Positions 58,831 to 64,000 of a DNA stretch of 64,000 bases are shown here, piece by piece (position 1 is the first letter of the stretch; each line of letters starts with the position of its first letter). Under the pieces are notes generated by a model, which worked only from the letters and a program-made list of their open reading frames with translations, was not told the DNA's origin and did no database searches. The position numbers and the translations under genes were made by a program. This DNA is from Aplysia californica (lineage: Eukaryota; Mollusca; Gastropoda; Aplysiida; Aplysiidae), in contig NW_004797271.1 of NCBI RefSeq assembly GCF_000002075.1, positions 481,207 to 545,206 on the forward strand. The letters run 5' to 3'.

Positions 58831-59421
58831 TTTTGTCTTTCTGGCTTGGCTCACCTGTTGTCATTGCCCAGCAGAGGTGGACATTTAAAGCATAGGTCAT
58901 GTCTGTGAAATGAGTCATGTCTGAAATGACCTTCCAATACGTCATGTACAGGCATTAGACAACAAATTAACAACAATAAAGCACAGATCTAAGAAAAAAT
59001 AGAAGCAAAGGCAATATCACTTGATAATACATTTATTGACTGCAAAGGTCTATTTGCCAAAATTTTGGACCCAAATGTTGTTACTGAACAAAAAGATAAG
59101 AAAAAAGGAATGCAAAGACATACAGAAACAAATTGTTGGTTGTTGTAAAAAGCTCTAAAATCAGGGGTTTTTTTAGATTTCTTCACACTCACAAAAAATA
59201 AATGAAGGCGTGTCAGTTGAAATTAAAGGTAACTAGCTAAGCTTCTACTGTAGCGAGATCCTTAACATTGTTGTTGACTGGTAAATCAGTCCAAAATTGG
59301 AGTCCCCCTCGGCGTGAGGTTGCTCTCCGTAGAAAAAGAATTGCATCCTTCTTTGATTGTTGTATTCCTCTTGGAACATCCATTTTTTGGAGGCATTGAC
59401 AGTTTGCCCACAGCAGAGGGA
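58831..59421. other. Spacer inside the transposon pile, nothing recognised
   Basis: AT-rich, no coding features. A decayed family A head closes it (59425-59466: GAAATTGCGAGCGCTGTAAA). Confidence 0.4.
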
Positions 59422-59935
59422 TTAATGAAATTGCGAGCGCTGTAAAACCCCATACTTAACTACAACTAACCAGTCTCTGCACCATTGCCGCTCTTGGCAC
59501 CCCCTCCCCGATCTCCTGACTCGTTGACCTTGCACTGAGAGGCAATATGCCCCTTCTTTGCCACATGTGAAACAAACAAGTCGTCGTCTCCGTTCTTGAC
59601 AATCCGGTACAGAATGTGGCCCACCACACTGAAAACACTTGACCCTCGATTTCTTCCCTTTGGACGCCCGCTCCTCAGATGGAGCTGCTACACCCACGGA
59701 ATTCTGAGCCAAAACACGAGTCCTTCCAATAAGATCGGCCACCTTCATACCCTCAACTCCAATGATTTGCTGTAACTCCAATCCAACAATGTCCGGGAAA
59801 CCCATTATAAATGCTAACTTCACCACTAGCTCTAAGCCACTCCCAGTAAACCCACACAGCCTTGCAAGCCTCCGCAATTTGTTAGCAAATACATCTGCTG
59901 CTTCACTCGCCCATCTACACTCCCTTAACCTTGAT
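59422..59935 (-). mobile_element. gag-like zinc-knuckle fragment of an LTR-type retroelement
   Basis: The minus-strand frame holds FANKLRRLARLCGFTG, then GFPDIVGLELQQI, then two CCHC-type knuckle regions (CFQCGGPHSVPDC and a second beginning CFTCGKEG). It is a truncated fossil. It looks unrelated to the gag piece at 61949-62383, so a second retroelement is likely. It adjoins the TTAA at 59925-59928. Confidence 0.65.
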
Positions 59936-60905
59936 TAGGCAGTGAATCGATTATTTGCAAAAGCTTTCTGTTGACACTTTTTAAAGGTAGACGGCACAGT
60001 TCATTTCTTCCTTGCCGTCCAAAAGAAATAGTCTGTGTACTCCACTCCTGGTTGGGTGTTTGGTGCTTGTTTGGGGGTCTCTGGTAGAGGTGCAACTAGT
60101 ACCGATGGTCTGCATGGGGCTTGGATGACGGCAAGTACAAAAGGCTGCTTGTTGAGTGGGTTTTCAGGCCGCTCCACTCTGTATAGTTCATAGGCATTGA
60201 GGAGTGCCATGTCTAAAAAGTTGCAGAAGATCTTGACCCAGTAGCGATGGGTGGTTCTTTCTGCGGCATAGTGGTAGATCTCTTTGTCTCTCAAATCCAC
60301 CCCGCCCATGTATTTATTACAATCAAAAATCCTGGTTGGCTTTCTGACCTCCTTGTGGCAAATTGTCTTGGTTTTGTTTTGGGCAGAGTGTCCTGTGCTG
60401 AGGAGAAGCACTGGTTGCCTCTGAGTTTTCTTTCTCCCGAAATGAAACGGCAGGCATGTGGCCATTCCGTTTTGTATTGGGTGCCACCCACTTCAAGAGT
60501 ATCGGAGAGTCCGCGAGGAAGAACCGCAGACATCCGGTTGACTGTGCCTGTCAGTAACGTTTGGCTTTGTAGCAGGGTTTCTGCCAGGGCATGTTTCGTA
60601 TAAAACATGTCCGTGAACAGGTGATAGCCTTTGTGCAGGAGTCTGGCTGCTGTCATCGACTCCATGACGACAGCATGAGCCAGGCTTTGTCGACACTGGA
60701 GGTCAAACTCTTTCCCTGCGTATAATGCGACGCGCATCACATATCCACTGACGTCGCAAAGTTCAAATTTCTTTATCCCGAATCGGGCATGGCGTTTGCT
60801 CCTGAGATATTGAAGGTAAACAGTTCTGTTTTTCATCCCAACCAGTGACTCATCAATCTCGTGACATTATCTGGCCGAAGAATGGGGTGTGGAGAACAAG
60901 ATTTG
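59929..60905 (-). mobile_element. piggyBac transposase fragment (middle and C-terminal part)
   Basis: The minus strand reads IDESLVGMKNRTVYLQYLRS (catalytic-region Asp), RHARFGIKKFELCDVSGYV, YHLFTDMFYTKHALAETLLQ (second Asp), GTVNRMSAVLP, then after a frameshift near 60440 CNKYMGGVDLRDKEIYHYAA and HRYWVKIFCNFLDMALLNAY. The N-terminal third is missing on the right, where the retrotransposon RT sequence starts. TTAA at 59925-59928 may be the left target. The sequence differs enough from 56080-58712 to be another family. Confidence 0.85.
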
Positions 60906-60916
60906 TGCTCCAGTAA

Positions 60917-62383
60917 TCATTGAGTCTTTTTTTCTTCACCAATCCCATAGTGAACAGAAGTCCAAACAATGATGGAAGAAATCCATGGTGTGGGACCATC
61001 CACTTTCTCAATAATGACCAGCTGCTCTAGGCGCTGGATCTCTTCCTCCACTCTCTTTCTGAGGTGAAAGGGTATTCGGCGATGTGGTTGGGCGACAGGT
61101 TGGACTGACGGGTCTTGATGTAGTGTGACCTTGATGCCCTTTAATTTGCCGAGACCTTTAAATAGCTTTGAAAATTCACTGCAGAGACTGTTTGTAAAAG
61201 AATGAGTAGGTGTGCTTGTAGCATTGATTGCGAAATTCACAAGTTCCTTGTCTTCTGCTGTTTTTGCACTTAGAAGATTGCCACATTTCGTTGATTTTTG
61301 TGAGCGAACCACAGGGAAGGTTGCATGCACGGGGTGATTTTTGTGTTTTACTATGGGCTCAGATTGTCCTATGACATGCACTGGTTTGCTACTGCCATAT
61401 GCACAGAGACATGTAGATGAGGGGGTCAGCTTGTGTCACTCTGAGGCTCTTGTAGGATTGTTCATTTAGAATGTTTACTGATGCTCCCGTGTCAATTAGA
61501 AAAGGGATGCTCTCTCCTGAGAGGTCTATGTTCTTTTTGGGAGTCTTCTGGTTGGTTTTGACACCAAGAACGTAGTCTTCCTCTGAGGTGTCACTGCCTT
61601 CATTTAGATTGTTGGTGATGGGTTTGACATGCACTGTGCTGTGTCGACGGTGTACAAAATATTTGTTACCTGATCTACTAATTTTGAAAAAATGACAAAG
61701 TTTAGAAAAATTATGTCTTGCAGTTCTTGTCCTTTGCAGGACATCAGTTACAAGGATGTCGTAGTCCTCCGCACCATTCACAAGGTCCGTTCTCAGGCAT
61801 TTGCTGATGAAAGCGACGTTGTGATGGCTGAGATGGGGGGGTATAGGCTGATGGGAATCTTGAGGCTTTCCCTTTGGCTACGTGCTGTTTGCTGATATTA
61901 TTGACAGTAGTAGCAGGTTTTCTATCCGTTTCAATTTTCTGTGCTTGTTCATCTGATATCTCGAGAGCCCCTGCTGCTCTGAGCAGGTTTCGTTAATTGA
62001 GGTCGGTCATCTCGCAGAGCATGTCTGCGCAGGCTTTGCGATGCACAGCCCTGTAGTATTTGAGAATTTAGTTCTCTGTCTGAGTCTTGAAAGTCACATG
62101 TGGCAGCTAGCTTTCTTAGTCTGGTGCAGAAAGAATCTATGTTCTCGCCAGCTTCTTGTCTTGCCAGTCGGAACTTGAATGTTTCGTAATCAATGTTTTT
62201 CTGGGGGGCAAAATGCGTTGTGAGGGATTGGCAGAGTATGTCATATCCTGCTTCAGTGTCAGACCCCAATTGTGTGGCTGTGAATGTTTCGTATATATAT
62301 ATATCGTAAACTTCTTCACCAGCGTAATGCAGTAGAAAGGCTGTCTTTCTCGCTGCATCATTGACACCCATTGCTGTCAGCAA
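60917..62383 (-). mobile_element. Ty3/gypsy-type LTR retrotransposon fossil: gag, protease, RT start
   Basis: On the minus strand, from right to left: a gag-type region (61949-62383; YETFKFRLARQEAGENIDSF, CTRLRKLAATCDF), an aspartic protease (61389-61781; PFLIDTGASVNILNE) and the start of reverse transcriptase (60917-61381; RRIPFHLRKRVEEEIQRLEQ, GPTPWISS). The order gag-PR-RT is that of Ty3/gypsy. The copy is broken in several places and truncated by the piggyBac fragment. No LTR or envelope-like frame was recognised. Confidence 0.85.
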
Positions 62384-62594
62384 TAACTTGAACCGAGACA
62401 GCCATTTCTGCCACCTCGTGCCTGTGGTACTTCACCACCATGTACAACGAAATGATTGAAGGTAGGTAGCATAGCTGCCCACCTCTCTCTGTGGCTATCA
62501 GGGAGACAATATACATAGTGACAACACAAACAATGGAACATGTATGCAATTTACTCTCCTATTTACACTATGCACAAAGTTGTTTGGTGATGTT
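62384..62594. other. Junction between gypsy-type and hAT fossils
   Basis: About 200 bp without a recognisable domain; probably the remaining gag leader of the LTR element and the 3' flank of the hAT relic. Confidence 0.35.
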
Positions 62595-64000
62595 TTACTC
62601 CTGGGACTGACGGTGCCTGTAGTTGGCACTCTTCAGGTCCCGCAGCTGGTCATCACTGTAACTCCTCTCCAGTGCTGAGCCGGGTCTGCCTTTGGCCACC
62701 AACAAAGCCTCCAAAGTGTCCCCACCCATGCTGCCTCTGAAGTCAGTTTGAGTCTTTCTGACTCCTGTGAAGATGCGCTCACAGTGCCAGATGAATGTGG
62801 GATGGTGAGAATGTTCAGCACCACTGCTGGGAGGTATTGGAACTTGGCCTCCCCGTCCTCAGTCAGCTTACTTATCTCCCTTCAGGTAGCATCCACCCTG
62901 CTTGAGCCACTGATGCAACTCCTGATGTCTGCACTTTGATACTTTGAAAATTCAAGTTGCAGGACTGACACCGTTGCCTCTGGGTGGAGGACCTTGGGGA
63001 ATCTGGTGAGAAAATACTCAAGAGATGTGAAGCGGCTGTCTTGCTGTTTCTTTGGGCTGGCCACTTCAGCGTGCTTCAGGAGCTCATCGGTGAGTGGGAG
63101 TTTCTTCTTGATATAATCACAGCTCACCTTGTAAAAATTCTGCACAGCAGTGTAGAACTCCTCAATTCTCTCCTTCCTGAGCTTGTTGTGATCCCGCATG
63201 ATTTGCCTGGCTTTGTCTCCAGTGATCAGGTCAGATTCCTGCTTCAGGTTGTAAGTAGTCTTGAAGTCGACTTCAGTCACCAGCTTATACTGCAGTACTG
63301 AGGGCTTGACAAATTTCAGGAGCAAAGTCCGGAGAAACTTGTGGAGAATCCTTCTGAGAACATGGATCTGGGGCTTCTCTGACTGCAGCTTGGTGTTAAT
63401 GTCATCAAAAGGCTGGATGGCATCAAGCAGAAACATGACACAGACTTTGAAGGTGGCTGACTGTAGCTTTGACCTTATCTTGCCAGCCTTGGTCTTGTTG
63501 TCGGCATCAGATGCAGCTTCTTCCTCAGCCTTGAAGAAATCCAGCAGGGCATCCCAATTACTGATGAGCCGTGGTAGGCACTTGCCAATGCTGAGCCATC
63601 TTGTTCTGACATGTTTGATAAACTTGGCTTCTTGTAGGTTATGGAGCACCTGCATACAATGGAATGCTGAGTAGCGCTTGCTGCTCTTATCTAGGTAATA
63701 GTAGATATATCGATGAGGAGCTGGCCAACATTAACAGGCATGGAGCTTGCCCCCTTCTGAGCGCTGATGTGTATCAAATGACACTCACAGGTTCTTCTTT
63801 TTCATAAGGCCGTACACCACCTTTCTCTGCTCCTACCATCACGTTGGCGTTGTCACACCCCAGTGATAGGCAGTTTTCCCATGGGACATCATGAGCACTG
63901 AATTCATTATTGACGAGGTTGAAGATGATCTCCCCTGTTGCAGACCCCTGAAGAGCTGGCACAGCAAGGACATCTGACCGAACCTCCATTGTGTTTAAAT
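62595..64000 (-). mobile_element. hAT-superfamily transposase relic, runs off the right edge
   Basis: The minus strand, from 64000 down: ENCLSLGCDNANVMVGAEKG, then HCMQVLHNLQEAKFIKHVRT with RWLSIGKCLPRLISNWDALL, a long helical middle (63655-62882), and the C-terminal dimerisation block YLPAVVLNILTIPHS, ERIFTGVRKTQTDFRGSMGG and DTLEALLVAKGRPGSALERS, with TAA at 62595-62597. Frameshifts lie near 63700, 62890 and 62790. This is the hAT type often annotated as ZNF862-like. It is a decayed transposon rather than a domesticated gene, because the frame is broken. Confidence 0.8.

Noticed and set aside
62882-63655. A domesticated host gene of hAT origin
   Set aside because: The longest frame is 257 codons, but flanking conserved hAT blocks lie in other frames, so it is a decayed transposon.

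Overview
The window is animal nuclear DNA. Genes are split by introns with GT/AG borders, spacers are long, and microsatellites, minisatellites, MITEs, SINEs, LINE tails and DNA-transposon fossils are abundant. The three recognisable host proteins are close to their vertebrate counterparts but have their own intron layouts. A lophotrochozoan, most likely a gastropod mollusc, fits best. That placement is inference; nothing in the window fixes the species.

Host genes, left to right. (1) 3353-3440, minus strand: one exon that could encode the signal peptide of a secreted protein running off the left edge. (2) 3608-15840, plus strand: an eight-exon docking-protein (DOK-type) adaptor of 1,282 residues, with a PH domain, an IRS-type PTB domain and a very long low-complexity tail carrying candidate SH2-binding tyrosines. 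Genes 1 and 2 are head to head across about 170 bp holding a perfect CRE palindrome. (3) 30133-43029, minus strand: CDC73 (parafibromin, Paf1 complex), 14 coding exons that join without a break into 533 residues. (4) 47266-54517, plus strand: PIGC (GPI-GlcNAc transferase subunit), seven coding exons giving 294 residues. CDC73 and PIGC are also head to head, 4.2 kb apart. All exon borders were read by eye from splice sites, phase and family conservation.

Repeats. A roughly 180-bp interspersed repeat (called family A here) occurs more than a dozen times in both orientations and carries a short hairpin whose two arms change together between copies. There is also a tRNA-derived SINE family (family B), MITEs with TTAA, TA or 8-bp target duplications, and LINE 3' ends. 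Minisatellites have units of 59, 46, about 120, 31, 47, about 125 and 30 bp.

Right end, 54.9-64 kb: a pile of dead mobile elements on the minus strand. It holds pieces of a Ty3/gypsy-type LTR retrotransposon, a piggyBac element with both TTAA-flanked ends (56080-58712), a second piggyBac fragment, a gag-like zinc-knuckle fragment, and a hAT transposase relic leaving the right edge.

The least ordinary pattern is that exon borders of both neighbouring housekeeping genes are tandemly copied into their own introns: the 3' end plus donor of CDC73 exon 13 (about five copies), the acceptor plus 5' end of PIGC exon 4 (three copies), and the 3' end plus donor of PIGC exon 5 (two copies).
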